Below are positions 19,234 to 29,092 of a stretch of DNA of 64,000 nucleotides, piece by piece. The position numbers were made by a program, and so were the translations under genes. The number at the start of each line of letters is the position of its first letter. The first letter of the stretch is position 1. The notes under the pieces were generated by a model. That model saw nothing but the letters and a program-made list of their open reading frames with translations, had not been told where the DNA came from and made no database searches. The DNA comes from Brevundimonas sp. SL130 (lineage in GTDB: Bacteria; Pseudomonadota; Alphaproteobacteria; Caulobacterales; Caulobacteraceae), in the NCBI RefSeq assembly GCF_026625805.1, contig NZ_CP113064.1, positions 1,736,001 through 1,800,000 on the forward strand, written 5' to 3'.

Positions 19234-19959
19234 ATGGCCCAGACGCACGGTCGTGCGCGCGCGCGCACGACCGCTGGACGTGGGAAGGCGTTAGAACGAG
19301 CGTGCGCCATGGCGGGCGCCGTCATTCTGCATGTCCTGCCTTTCGCGGGGTTGATGTTGATCCGGCACTCTCCATCGACCATCCCTGTGGAAGAGCCTGC
19401 GATCCTGGTCGAATTGGTGCGCGCTCAGGCGCCACCGGAGCCGGTTTCCGAACGTCCTGCCGGTCTGCTTCAGGTGGAGGCCGCGGCGTCCAAACCTGTG
19501 CCGCGTGAGGTCGAGAAGGTGCGTCTGAAGGCGCCGCAGGACGAGGTCGAGCCGCTCGTTATTCCAGATCGAACACCACAGCCGACGGCCTCGGTTCAGG
19601 CGACGCCTGCGCCGGCGACCACGGCGCCTCTGTCGCGACCTGCGCCGCCTGCTGCTTCCGCCTCTTCGGCGCCTTCGACCTGGCAGGCGCGGCTCCTGGC
19701 GCATCTCGAACAGAACAAGCGGTTTCCAGCCGCCGCCCAGGCGCGGCGACTACAGGGCGTGGTCCATGTGCGGTTCACGATGAACCGGGATGGACGGGTG
19801 CTGACCTCACGCATCGAGCGTGGGTCAGGCCAGGCGTCCCTGGATCGCGCTGCGCTTGACATGTTGACGCGCGCCCAGCCCCTGCCTGGACCTCCAGCCG
19901 AGGTCGCGGGGGATCGGATCGAATTGGTCGTGCCGGTCGAATTCTTTTTCGGGAAGTGA
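19234..19959 (+). CDS. tonB: TonB energy-transducing protein
   Basis: About 241 residues. A single N-terminal membrane anchor (MAGAVILHVLPFAGLMLI) is followed by a Pro-rich periplasmic spacer (about residues 50-150) and the TonB C-terminal domain, here WQARLLAHLEQNKRFPAAAQARRLQGVVHVRFTMNRDG in outline (YP motif present as FP). The start is uncertain: ATG 19234, ATG 19210 or GTG 19207 are in frame, the last two overlapping the haem oxygenase end. Its position makes it the likely dedicated partner of the haem receptor. Confidence 0.9.
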   Translation: MAQTHGRARARTTAGRGKALERACAMAGAVILHVLPFAGLMLIRHSPSTIPVEEPAILVELVRAQAPPEPVSERPAGLLQVEAAASKPVPREVEKVRLKAPQDEVEPLVIPDRTPQPTASVQATPAPATTAPLSRPAPPAASASSAPSTWQARLLAHLEQNKRFPAAAQARRLQGVVHVRFTMNRDGRVLTSRIERGSGQASLDRAALDMLTRAQPLPGPPAEVAGDRIELVVPVEFFFGK

Positions 19960-20132
19960 GGGTTGGGGCGGCAATTCGACTTTCGTCCTCGGCAGCCTTC
20001 GTCGCACGCGCCTGCGCCGTGCGCACGAGTCCCGACCCTAAGGCGTGATCCTTTCGTGTTGAATCAGGGTGTCTTTGGTCGCCGGGCTCTTGTTTCAGCG
20101 CCGCCGACCGTTTCCGCCGGAGCTCCAGATCG

Positions 20133-20177
20133 CCCTCTCGTCCTGCGGCCTCCGACTATGGCCGCAGGACGAGAGGG
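20133..20177. terminator. Bidirectional terminator between tonB and the convergent hydrolase
   Basis: Perfect 18-bp arms (20133-20150 and 20160-20177, CCCTCTCGTCCTGCGGCC) with a 9-base loop, between convergent genes. There is no U-tract on either side. Confidence 0.75.
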
Positions 20178-20229
20178 GGACGTAAATCACGTCACACGCC
20201 TGACGCGGGCTTGTGAGGCGCTTCTAAAT

Positions 20230-22170
20230 CTAGGGCTGCGCCTGGGCCATCGGCAGGTCGATGAAGGTCTCGGCGTCGCCGCCGTGGTACACGCGCTGGG
20301 TCGCGCGGCGATAATCCTCAGGCTTGGCGAACATGATGTTCGACACGAAGGTCTGGGGATTGCGGTCGTAGAGCGGGAACCAGCTGGACTGGACCTGCAC
20401 CATGATCCGGTGGCCCGGCAGGAAGGTGTGGCTGGCCGCAGGCAGGGCCCACTTGTACTCTAGCGGCTTGTTCGGCGTGACGGCCTTGGGCGTGCTCAGG
20501 CTTTCGCGATAGCGGCCGCGGAAGATGTCCATCGACACCGCCAGCTGATAGCCGCCCATCTCGGGCTGCAGATAGTATTCGTCCGGATAGACGTCGATCA
20601 GCTTGACCACCCAATCCGAGTCCGTGCCGGTGGTCGAGGCGAACAGGTGAACCTGCGGATTGCCCGAGATACGCACCGGTTCATTCAGCGGCTCCGAGAC
20701 ATAGGTCACGACGTCGGCGCGATCACTATAGGGGCGCTGGTCGGTCGCCAGCCAGCCCCGCCAATCGTCCCCTCTGACGGGCCGGGCGATGTAGGGCACG
20801 GGATGGGCGGGATCGGCCGTATACTCATCGAAGGCGGGGCCGCTATCGCTCGGGGGTGTGAAGGCCAGTCCGTTGCCGGACTGGAGGTAGAGGCGGCGGG
20901 TCGGCGCCTCGGTCGGCCAGGCCGTTTGGAAGCGCCACTCGTTGATCCCGGATTCGAACAGGCTGACCGGGGCGATCTGCGCCGGTGCGCCGTGTGTCTT
21001 GAGACGCGCGTCGAGGAAGGGCAGCAGGATGTGGCGCTGGAAGTACAGCGACGTCGAACTGTCGAACTGGACCGGGCCGATGTTCGCCCCGCTGTCGCGA
21101 TAGGCGCCCCCGTGCATCCACGGCCCAGCGACCAGGAAATTCATGTCGTTGTCCACGTCCTTGGTCTCGGTCGCGCGATAGGCGGCGAGGGTGCCGTAGA
21201 TGTCCTCCTGGTCCCATAGGCCGTGCACCCACAGGGTCGGCACGCGCAGCGGCTGGTCGGCCAGAATCTTGTCGACCGCCTGCGCCTGCCACCACTCGTC
21301 ATAGGCGGGGTGGCGCAACAACTGGTTCCAAAAGCCCGTCTGGTTCACGCCCATACGCTCGCCCAGCTGCGCCGCAGATCCGGCGCGCAGGGCGCAGTCG
21401 TAGTCGTCATGGCAGGCGGTGGGCCAGGACGGGCCGCCGGCGCGACCGCCTTCCTGCCCCAGGGTATAGTTGATGGCCGCGAGCCAGCGGAAGGCGCCGT
21501 TATGGAACCAGTCGTCGCCCATCCAGCCATCGACCATGGCCATCATCGGCACGGCGGCTTTCAGCGCCGGGTGGGGATTGATCAGGCTCTGTGTGACGGT
21601 GAATCCATCGTAGGAATTGCCCATGGTCGCGACGCGGCCGTTGGCCTCCGGCACATTGTGCACCAGCCATTCGATGGTGTCATAGGCGTCGGTGGCATGA
21701 TCGACGCCGGTGGTGTTCAGCGGCCCGGAGAGGGGGCGGTTCATCACATAGTCGCCCTCGGAGCCGTATTTGCCGCGCACATCCTGAGCGGCGAGGATGT
21801 AGCCGTGCTGCAGCAATGTGCCGTAGCCTTGGCGCACGCCCATCTCGGCATGGACGCTAGAGCCCCCGCCCGTAAGGCGGCTGGCGTTATAGGGCGTGCG
21901 GTCCAGAATGATCGGCGCGTCGCTCAAGCCTTTGGGAATGATGAGGACGGTGTGCAGACGCACGCCGTCGCGCATCGGGATCATCACTTCGCGACGGACA
22001 TAGTCGTAGTCCGGCGTGGCGGGCTGGAAGGTCTGGGGGATTTCGCTTTGTGAGGCCGTGGCGGCGTCTGCCAGCGGCGGCGGCGTCTGCTGGGCCGCAG
22101 CGCTTACGGCGCCGATGACGGTTGCCGCGGCCAGGCCGCCCGCCACGGCCGAGAGTGTGAAACGAGACAT
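20230..22170 (-). CDS. Alpha-amino-acid ester hydrolase / CocE-NonD family serine hydrolase
   Basis: 646 residues with a signal peptide (ending AVSAAAQQ), so periplasmic or secreted. The nucleophile motif is GNSYDG (Ser186). Downstream are WMGDDWFHNGAFR, characteristic of alpha-amino-acid ester hydrolases, and HGLWDQED and GPWMHGG for the Asp and His of the triad, with a C-terminal jelly-roll domain of the X-Pro dipeptidyl-peptidase C type. This family cleaves and transfers alpha-amino acid acyl groups from esters and beta-lactams. Substrate in the cell is unknown. It is transcribed away from the IS region. Confidence 0.88.
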   Translation of the reverse strand: MSRFTLSAVAGGLAAATVIGAVSAAAQQTPPPLADAATASQSEIPQTFQPATPDYDYVRREVMIPMRDGVRLHTVLIIPKGLSDAPIILDRTPYNASRLTGGGSSVHAEMGVRQGYGTLLQHGYILAAQDVRGKYGSEGDYVMNRPLSGPLNTTGVDHATDAYDTIEWLVHNVPEANGRVATMGNSYDGFTVTQSLINPHPALKAAVPMMAMVDGWMGDDWFHNGAFRWLAAINYTLGQEGGRAGGPSWPTACHDDYDCALRAGSAAQLGERMGVNQTGFWNQLLRHPAYDEWWQAQAVDKILADQPLRVPTLWVHGLWDQEDIYGTLAAYRATETKDVDNDMNFLVAGPWMHGGAYRDSGANIGPVQFDSSTSLYFQRHILLPFLDARLKTHGAPAQIAPVSLFESGINEWRFQTAWPTEAPTRRLYLQSGNGLAFTPPSDSGPAFDEYTADPAHPVPYIARPVRGDDWRGWLATDQRPYSDRADVVTYVSEPLNEPVRISGNPQVHLFASTTGTDSDWVVKLIDVYPDEYYLQPEMGGYQLAVSMDIFRGRYRESLSTPKAVTPNKPLEYKWALPAASHTFLPGHRIMVQVQSSWFPLYDRNPQTFVSNIMFAKPEDYRRATQRVYHGGDAETFIDLPMAQAQP

Positions 22171-22311
22171 AGAAATCTTCCCCTGTGCTTAGGTAGTGTT
22201 ACATACTAACGAGCGAGGGCCGCAAGGGGGAACGCCGCGTCGGTAGGGCCCTGCGGTTCAGTCTCTATTGCTCGAGCGCGCTGAAAGAAGAAACCGGCAT
22301 CGCCGCCAAGT

Positions 22312-23350
22312 CTAAGGGATTGTCCGGATGAGATCCTTGATGTCCCGGCTGAACTGCAGTCGCGATGTCGCATCGCGATAGAACATGTGGCCGCCGGTGT
22401 AGCAGCGATAGATGATGGCCGAGCGAAGCGAGGGCGGCAGGCGTCGGTGGAGTTCGTCGTTGACGGTGCAGCTGGACAGGGAATCATAGAGGCCGGCCGC
22501 GACCAGAACCTTTAGTCCAGGCGCCAGAGCGATAGCTTCCTCGGTTCCGGGCAAGGGCGGGCCGATCCGGGGCGGGCCGCCGCCGCGCTGAATGGCCTCG
22601 CGGATCGCCGCGTCGATCTGTTCCGGAGAGGCGTCGATGGTGGCGTAGTTCCAGCGTGCGCCGACGCTGGCCGGATAGCGATCGCCGGGCGCGTAGCCGA
22701 TGTCCGCTTCGCTGAGGCCCACATAGGGAAGATCGGTCACATAGCCGAGGTCGCGACGCAGATAGCGGTCGATGGCGCCGGTGAACTCCGTCGGCGAAGA
22801 CTCGGTCAGACGCATGTCAAAGATGTTCAGGACGCGGCCCTCCGGCTGGAGGACGCCACGCAGATACTGACGGGGCGTGAAGGTCAGGCTGGTCCGGTCG
22901 ATGAGTTCGATGGGGACGCCCGTGAAACGCGAGAGGTCGGTCACGACCTTCGTGCGCTCGGTTTCAGACAGGTCTCCGGCCTTGGTCAGGGCCGGGAGAT
23001 AGACGTCGCGCGCCCAGGCCTCGGCGGCGCGTCGGGCGGTTTCAGCGTCGCCGCCGAGCGTCGGATCAAGCTTGCCGTGGAAAAGGGCCACGGGCGCCAG
23101 GTCGACGATGCGCAGGGCGGTTGCTGTCTCCTTGGTCAGATAGGGCGTGTTGAGGCCGTCCCCGCCTGAAATCAGGATCAGGCCCTTGATCGGAACGCCT
23201 TGGCGCAGAAGGCGATAGCCGACGCTGGCGGCGCGGCCGGCGCCCCAGCTTTCGCCGGCGAGCAGCACGGGACGATCCTGGGCGTCGTGCAGCAGAAGCC
23301 AGGCGCGGACGAACTCGGCGACCGAGGCGACGTCGCCGACTGTGCCGTAG
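22312..23350 (-). pseudogene. S10 (serine carboxypeptidase-like) peptidase, 5' part lost at an IS3 insertion
   Basis: About 346 C-terminal residues remain, beginning HYGTVGDVASVAEF exactly at the IS boundary. The nucleophile (LAGESWGAGR), the Asp (AAGLYDSLSSC) and the His (YTGGHMFYRD) are all present. Intact S10 enzymes of this bacterial type are about 500 residues, so the signal peptide and roughly 150 residues are missing. They are not found on the other side of the IS, which implies a deletion as well as an insertion. An open frame continues about 57 codons into IS sequence but offers no normal start or export signal. Confidence 0.85.
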
Positions 23351-23412
23351 TGATCCTCCCTCGTTTTGGTGGACACCCATGCTAGCTTTTCGGAGCTGGA
23401 GAGGAGTGTCTG

Positions 23413-23727
23413 ATGAGTGCTCAACGCCGGGTGTTTCCGGAATCGTTCAAGCGGGAGGCCGTTGATCGGGTCGCCAACAGTGGGCTGACCGCCGGCGCGG
23501 TCGCCAGAGAGTTGGGACTGCACGAGACGGTGCTGCGTCGATGGATGACGCAGTTCGGGGTGCAGGCGACGGGGACGTCGCGGCGCCCCACAACGCAGGC
23601 GTCGTCCCCGTCGCCGTCGGATCTGGCGGCGGAGGTGGCCCGGTTACGACGGGAGAACGGTCAGCTTCGGATGGAGCGAGATATCCTAAAAAAAGCCGCG
23701 CTCATCTTCGGAGCGGCCTCCCGATGA
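23413..23727 (+). CDS. IS3-family transposase OrfA
   Basis: 104 residues with a helix-turn-helix (RRVFPESFKREAVDRVANSG...GAVARELGLHETVLRRWM) and a leucine-zipper-like tail ending MERDILKKAALIFGAASR. Its stop overlaps the orfB start (ATGA at 23724-23727). AAAAAAAG at 23688-23695 is a plausible -1 frameshift site that would yield the OrfAB fusion. Confidence 0.93.
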   Translation: MSAQRRVFPESFKREAVDRVANSGLTAGAVARELGLHETVLRRWMTQFGVQATGTSRRPTTQASSPSPSDLAAEVARLRRENGQLRMERDILKKAALIFGAASR

Positions 23728-24584
23728 AGTTCGGGTTCGTCGATCGGCATCGTCAGCTCTGGCCGGTTCGCGTGATGTGCGCGGTCCTGGGGCTGTCGGC
23801 CAGCGGATACTACGCCTGGCGCGGTCGCCCCGAGAGCCCGACGTCCGTGGCCAATCGCGAGCTGACCGAGGACATCCGGCTGATCCATGCCGAGAGCAGC
23901 GGCTGCTACGGCTCGCACCGCGTCTACGCCACCCTGCGGCGGCATGGGCGTCGGGTCGGTCGATCCCGCGTGGAACGGCTGATGCGCTGCGCCGGCCTGC
24001 GAGGATTGGCGGCCCTGCCGCGTCGCGCCCGGACGACGAACAGCCGCCACGGCTATCCCATCGCGCCCAACCGGCTGGCCCGGAACTTCGAGGCGGCGGC
24101 GCCCAACCAGGTCTGGCTCGCCGACCTGACATACATCCCGACGGGCGAAGGCTGGCTCTACCTCGCCGCCATCCTCGACATGTACACCCGTAAGATCGTC
24201 GGCTAGTCGATGCGCCAGACCCTGCACACAGAGATCGCCCTGGACGCCCTCAACATGGCCGTCGAACGTCAGAAACCCGCGGCCGGCCTGATCCACCACT
24301 CGGACCGTGGCATCCAATACGCAGCCGAAGCCTATCGATCAGCCCTGGCCCGATCAGGCATCACCCCGTCGATGAGCCGCAAGGGCGACTGCTGGGACAA
24401 TGCCCCGATGGAAAGCTTCTTCCACACCCTCGAAACAGAGCGCGTCCATCACCGCGTCTACGCCACCAGAGACCAAGCCCGGCGAGACCTGTTCGGATAC
24501 ATCGAGGGCTTCTACAATCCCTGTCGCCTGCACTCGTCACTGGGCTATATCAGCCCCGCCGAGGCCGAACGCAGAGCGGCTTAA
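23724..24584 (+). pseudogene. IS3-family transposase OrfB, split by an in-frame amber codon
   Basis: The rve integrase-type domain would be 286 residues, with Asp in WLADLTYIP, Asp in IHHSDRGIQY and Glu in NAPMESFFHTLE. At 24204-24206 the motif normally reading KIVGWSM carries TAG instead of TGG, separating the first catalytic Asp from the other two. Everything else is intact, so the mutation looks recent. Unless the codon is suppressed, this copy cannot make an active transposase. Confidence 0.9.
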
Positions 24585-24734
24585 CCCCGTCCACTTTTGC
24601 GGGGGAAGATCAGTCCTCAGCGACGACCGCCGTCTGGACCCCGGCGGCGCAGCTTCCGAGCTGGGCCAGAGACGGCCAGCATCGACGTTGACATGATTGT
24701 GCGCGGCGGCCAGTTCTGGCGGATCGGAGGCTAT

Positions 24735-27110
24735 ATGATGAAACCTGCTGTATGGGCTTCGGTCTTGATTGGAGCCTGGCTGACGGTGTCTTCCGTTCAG
24801 GCCGGCGATTGGGTCACGCATCCGCAAGCGCGCGGCGCAGCGGCCCAAACTGCGGTCAATCTCCAATTCCAGTCTGTGCTTTCCCTGGACCGCCGCCCTG
24901 CGGAGCTGAAGGTCGCGGTGACGGCGGACAATCGATTTGTACTTTACGTGAACGGCCGCCGCGTCGCCGCTGGCCCTTCACGGGGCGACCTGGCCCACTG
25001 GCGCGTGGCCTCGGTCGATTTGGCGCCCTACCTCGAAGCTGGACCGAATATCATCGCCGCCGAGGTTTGGAATGACGGGCCGAACAAGCCCATGGCGCAG
25101 GTGTCCGCCCGTACCGGCTTTCGCCTGGAAGCGATGGACGCCGTCTGGGCAGACCGGATCGATACGGGACGCGGCGATTGGCGTGTGCGTCGCAACGACC
25201 GCCGGACGGTCGGCGACGGACGGTCTCAGATGGCCGCCGCCGTCGGGCCGAGCGGCTATTATGTCGCCGGCGCGCCTGAGACGATCCAGGGGCAGTTTCA
25301 AGCCGACGCCTGGCTGACGACGCCAAAAACAGATGCGGAATGGGTGGCGCCGGCGCCGGCGCTTCAGGCTGGCGAAACGTCGCCCTGGACCCTAGGCGCA
25401 GATGTTCTGCCCGCCATGCGACACGACGAGGTTCCGATCGGCGCGGTGGTGCGCGCGACGGGTGTCGACGCCTCGGCCTTTCCGGCTCGTCCAATCCGCG
25501 TGCCGGCCCATAGCGAGGTCGAACTGCTGATCGACACTGGGCGCGTGCTGGGCGCCTATCCGGAGTTCGATCTGGCGGGGGGAGCCGGCGCCACGATCGA
25601 AGCGACCTATGTCGAGGCGCTTTATGACGCCAATGGCCGCCGGTTGAGCGACCGCGCCGCGGTTGGAGACGGACGCGCCTTGGGCTTGACGGACAGGTTC
25701 CTGCCGGTCGGCGGCGAACAGATCTTTCGACCGGCCTGGTGGCGGGCATGGAGGTTCATGCAGGTCAGGATCAAGACCGATGATCAACCGTTGATGCTAA
25801 ACGCCGTCAAAGCCTATGAGACCGGCTATCCGTTCGAAACCCGGGCGTGGTTTGACAGCGATGACGTGCAGTTGAACCAGATCTGGCGGATCGGCTGGAA
25901 CACGGTGAAGTTCGACGCCCACGAAACCTATATGGACACGGCCTACTGGGAGCAGCTTCAGTATATCGGCGACACCCGTATCCAAGCCCTGGTCAGTTAT
26001 GACGTGTCCGGCGACAGTCGGCTTGCGATCCAGGCCATCGACGCGTTCGACGCGTCTCGCGTGGTCGATGGCCTGCCGCAGGCGGCCTGGCCTTCAAGCG
26101 GTCAAAACTCGATCCCGCCGTTCGCTCTCCTTTGGATCGGAATGATCCATGATTACTGGATGAACCAGCCTGACCTGTCGGTGGTGCGTCGCAATCTGGA
26201 CGGGGTCCGTGCTGTGCTCAACTGGTATGCGCCCTATGTCACGGACAAGGGGCTGGTGCGCCAAACGCCGGGCTGGCTGTTTATTGACTGGCGCGCCGGG
26301 CTGAGCGAACAGCCGCGCAGTGACGATCCCGTCAAGCCGGACTCCTGCATCATCAGCTTGCTCTATCTCGGCGCTCTGGTTCAGGCGGCGGAGTTGGAGG
26401 GCGCTGCGGGCGAGCCTGAGCGAGCCGACGCGGACCGCCGGGAGGCGGAACGGCTGCGCCTGGGGATCAGGGATCAATGCTGGGACGCGACCCGGGGCCT
26501 CTATGCGGATTCTCCCCTCAAAGATCGGTTCAGCCAGCACGCCAATCTGCTTGCGGTTCTTTATGACGTTGAGCCGACGTCCGGTCAGGCCGCCTTGATC
26601 GAAAAAATCGTTGCACGGAACGCTTCTCGGTCTTTTCCGGAGATCACGCCGGTCACCTATTATTTTTCATTCTATCTGTCTCGAGCCGTAGAGCATGCTG
26701 GTCTAGCCGACGCCTATCTTGCCCTGTTGCAGCCGTGGCGGGATATGTTGGGCCAGAACTTCACCACCTGGCCCGAAGAGCCAGATCCGACGCGCTCTGA
26801 CAGCCATGCGTGGAGCGCTCACCCGACCAGTGATCTGTTGCGTCTGGTTGCGGGCGTGAAGCCCGACGCGCCAGGCTATGCGCGGGTCAGGATCGAGCCG
26901 CACCTCGGGGGGTTGAGACGGTTGGATGCGGCCACGGTTCACCCCCAGGGGGTGATCGAAACCCGCTATCGGGTGGATGAACGAACCGGGCGGCTGTCGG
27001 CGGACGTGCGGCTTCCGCGAGGACTGAGCGGCGTTTTCGTCTGGCAAGGACGACAGCGGCTCCTGCGACCAGGGCGGAACCTGATCACCATGGCCCCGGC
27101 GAAGCCCTGA
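24735..27110 (+). CDS. GH78-like alpha-L-rhamnosidase family protein, exported
   Basis: 791 residues from ATG 24735 (GGAGG upstream). Signal peptide (ending VSSVQAGDW), N-terminal beta-sandwich domains (about 30-350) with LYVNGRRVAAGPSRGD, then an (alpha/alpha)6 catalytic barrel containing HETYMDTAYWEQLQYIGDTRIQ in outline, ending with a beta domain (YARVRIEPHLGGL). Bacteroides-like GH78 relatives share the EQLQYxGDTRIQ signature; classical GH78 uses a different acidic motif, so rhamnose specificity is unproven. The IS lies 122 bases upstream and could supply or have removed its promoter. Confidence 0.75.
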   Translation: MMKPAVWASVLIGAWLTVSSVQAGDWVTHPQARGAAAQTAVNLQFQSVLSLDRRPAELKVAVTADNRFVLYVNGRRVAAGPSRGDLAHWRVASVDLAPYLEAGPNIIAAEVWNDGPNKPMAQVSARTGFRLEAMDAVWADRIDTGRGDWRVRRNDRRTVGDGRSQMAAAVGPSGYYVAGAPETIQGQFQADAWLTTPKTDAEWVAPAPALQAGETSPWTLGADVLPAMRHDEVPIGAVVRATGVDASAFPARPIRVPAHSEVELLIDTGRVLGAYPEFDLAGGAGATIEATYVEALYDANGRRLSDRAAVGDGRALGLTDRFLPVGGEQIFRPAWWRAWRFMQVRIKTDDQPLMLNAVKAYETGYPFETRAWFDSDDVQLNQIWRIGWNTVKFDAHETYMDTAYWEQLQYIGDTRIQALVSYDVSGDSRLAIQAIDAFDASRVVDGLPQAAWPSSGQNSIPPFALLWIGMIHDYWMNQPDLSVVRRNLDGVRAVLNWYAPYVTDKGLVRQTPGWLFIDWRAGLSEQPRSDDPVKPDSCIISLLYLGALVQAAELEGAAGEPERADADRREAERLRLGIRDQCWDATRGLYADSPLKDRFSQHANLLAVLYDVEPTSGQAALIEKIVARNASRSFPEITPVTYYFSFYLSRAVEHAGLADAYLALLQPWRDMLGQNFTTWPEEPDPTRSDSHAWSAHPTSDLLRLVAGVKPDAPGYARVRIEPHLGGLRRLDAATVHPQGVIETRYRVDERTGRLSADVRLPRGLSGVFVWQGRQRLLRPGRNLITMAPAKP

Positions 27111-27144
27111 GCGGGGCAGTCGCCGGGGCTCGCCGCGCGCCGCG

Positions 27145-29079
27145 TCAGGGTTTGAACCCGCCAATGCCGGCGATGGCGAGGCGGACGGCGGGGACGGCGG
27201 TCTCGGCGAAGATGAAGCGCATGTAGCGGGCCGAGCGGGGGGCGGCGAAGGCCACCCTCTGGGTGGAGAGGGCGTAGGCGATGTTGGACAGTTCGCCGGT
27301 CGCCTCGGGCGTCCAGCGGGTTCCGTCGGTGCTGAGTTCGACACTGTAGCCGCGCGGGGGCGCCGCGCCGGCGATCGGGTGGCGGGCCGGGGTCAGGCTG
27401 AAGCCGCCCAGATCCTGAACCGCGCCCAGGTCGAGAGTGACGGTCGCCGGTTTCGACGGCGTCGGCGCAGGCTGGATCCAGGCGGTGGAGACCTCGGCAT
27501 CCAGCAGGGCCTCGGCGCCCGGGGCGCTGGCTTCGACGATGCGCCAGCCGGCGGTGGACAGGACTTTCGCGTCACTGGACGCCACCGGCGGGACGGCGAC
27601 GGGCGCGACCGAGCGGAAGACGGCGAACTCGCTGATGGCGGGGCAGGCCGGAGCCTCCAGCACGCGCAGCCGCAGACGACGGGCCTTGATCGGCTGGTCC
27701 AGGCGGATGATGCGCTGGGCCGAGATGCACTCGTGCTCGGCCAGGACGCGCCAGGCGCCCTCCACCTCGGCTTCGACAGCGAAACGGGTGACGCGCACGC
27801 CGAGCGGCAGGTATTCGCGCAGACGGATCAGGTCGAAGCTCTGTTCCGAGGCCAGGTCCAGCGTCAGGGTGGGGGTGACGACGTCGTCGGGCGTGGACCA
27901 ATAGGTTTCGCGGTCGCCGTCCAGCACCCGGGCGGGCTCATAGCCGGGGCCGCGCACATGGCTGGCCGAGACGGCGGCGCCGTCCGCCAGATTGACGGCG
28001 AAACTGGCCCGGATCGCATCGCCGAAGCTTTTCAGGATGCGGACGTCCTGATCCGGGATGCGGCCGCGCCGGTCGGGCGGGATGTTCAGGTTCATATTGG
28101 TGCCGCGCCCGACCGAGGTGTCGAAATAACGGACCAGATTGGCGGGGCTGCGGACCTTGGCGTCCTCGTCGGCGTGGAAGAACCAGCCGGGGCGGATCGA
28201 GGTGTTGGTCTCGGCCGGCCACCACAGGGGGGCGCCGCGCACGCCGGAATTGCCCTCGCTTTGGACATAGGGGTGGTTGGGCATGGTGGGCCAGCAGGGA
28301 TCGCCGGCGATCCCGTCCTCATTGCCGACCCAGCGAATGTCGGCGCCCAGGGGGTCGAAGGTGCAGGCCATGGGCTGATGGCTGTGGACCAGGGCGACGA
28401 TCGAGGGCCAGTTGTAATAGGCGGGGGCGTCGATCTGGCGCGTCTCGCGCGCACCGCCATAGTAGCCGTCGCCGCCGTTGGCCCCGTCAAACCAGAACTC
28501 GAACAGCTCGCCGTAGCGGGTGCACAGCTCGACCACGTGCTTGCGGAAGTACTCGATATAGGCGGGGCGGCCGTATTCGGCGTGGTTGCGATCCCACGGC
28601 GACAGATAGATGCCGAAGCCCATGCCTGCCCGGCGACAGGCGGCCGCAACCTCGCCGACGATGTCGCCCTTGCCGTCCTTGTAGGGGCTGTTGCGGATGC
28701 AATGCTCGGTCAGCATCGTCGGCCACAGGCAGAAGCCGTCATGGTGTTTGGCCACCAGGATGACGCCTTTCAGATTGCCGGCCTGGGCGGCGGCGACGAT
28801 CTGGTCCGCATCGAAATCGGTGGGGTCGAACATCGACGGGGATTCGTCGCCATAGCCCCATTCCTTGTCCGTGAAGGTGTTCATGGCGAAGTGGACGAAG
28901 GCGTATTGCTCGCGCTGGTGCCAACGCCACTGGCGGGCAGAGGGGACGGCGCCCCAGGGTGCGGGCGGGGGTGCGGGCGCGGCTGCGGACGCTCGGTTGG
29001 CGGCGAGCGCCGGCAGGGCCGGCAGCGTCGATGCGAGCACGCCCGAGGCGATCAGGGTTCGGCGGGAAATCTCGGTCAT
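27145..29079 (-). CDS. GH29 alpha-L-fucosidase with C-terminal discoidin-type domains
   Basis: 644 residues. Tat signal SRRTLIASG; catalytic (beta/alpha)8 domain with FVHFAMNTFTDKEWGYG, LVAKHHDGFCLWP and the nucleophile Asp in FWFDGANG (about residue 199). From about residue 380 two F5/8C-like carbohydrate-binding modules follow (VLDGDRETYWST; DAEVSTAWIQ...LSTDGTRW). GH29 removes alpha-1,2/3/4/6-linked fucose; in this operon core alpha-1,3 or alpha-1,6 fucose of N-glycans is the plausible target. Last gene of the glycosidase operon, 13 bases after the GH92 gene. Confidence 0.9.
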   Translation of the reverse strand: MTEISRRTLIASGVLASTLPALPALAANRASAAAPAPPPAPWGAVPSARQWRWHQREQYAFVHFAMNTFTDKEWGYGDESPSMFDPTDFDADQIVAAAQAGNLKGVILVAKHHDGFCLWPTMLTEHCIRNSPYKDGKGDIVGEVAAACRRAGMGFGIYLSPWDRNHAEYGRPAYIEYFRKHVVELCTRYGELFEFWFDGANGGDGYYGGARETRQIDAPAYYNWPSIVALVHSHQPMACTFDPLGADIRWVGNEDGIAGDPCWPTMPNHPYVQSEGNSGVRGAPLWWPAETNTSIRPGWFFHADEDAKVRSPANLVRYFDTSVGRGTNMNLNIPPDRRGRIPDQDVRILKSFGDAIRASFAVNLADGAAVSASHVRGPGYEPARVLDGDRETYWSTPDDVVTPTLTLDLASEQSFDLIRLREYLPLGVRVTRFAVEAEVEGAWRVLAEHECISAQRIIRLDQPIKARRLRLRVLEAPACPAISEFAVFRSVAPVAVPPVASSDAKVLSTAGWRIVEASAPGAEALLDAEVSTAWIQPAPTPSKPATVTLDLGAVQDLGGFSLTPARHPIAGAAPPRGYSVELSTDGTRWTPEATGELSNIAYALSTQRVAFAAPRSARYMRFIFAETAVPAVRLAIAGIGGFKP

Positions 29080-29092
29080 TTGAGGCTCCGGA

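Larger units (their letters stand above)
23351..24612 (+). mobile_element. IS3-family insertion sequence, about 1.26 kb
   Basis: The ends are imperfect inverted repeats: left TGATCCTCCCTCG...GGTGGAC, right (complement) TGATCTTCCCCCG...AGTGGAC, 17 of 24 positions matching. Inside are overlapping orfA and orfB in the +1/-1 arrangement of IS3, with an A7G slippery run at 23688-23695. Flanking bases (GTAG left, GTCC right) show no target duplication, consistent with an adjacent deletion. The element separates a broken peptidase from the GH78-like gene. Confidence 0.9.

Noticed and set aside
24207..24584. Separate gene downstream of the amber codon in the IS
   Set aside because: Same frame and continuous with OrfB; it holds the second and third catalytic residues of one transposase.
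23351..24612. Target-site duplication around the IS3 element
   Set aside because: Flanking bases GTAG and GTCC do not match in any 3-4 bp register.
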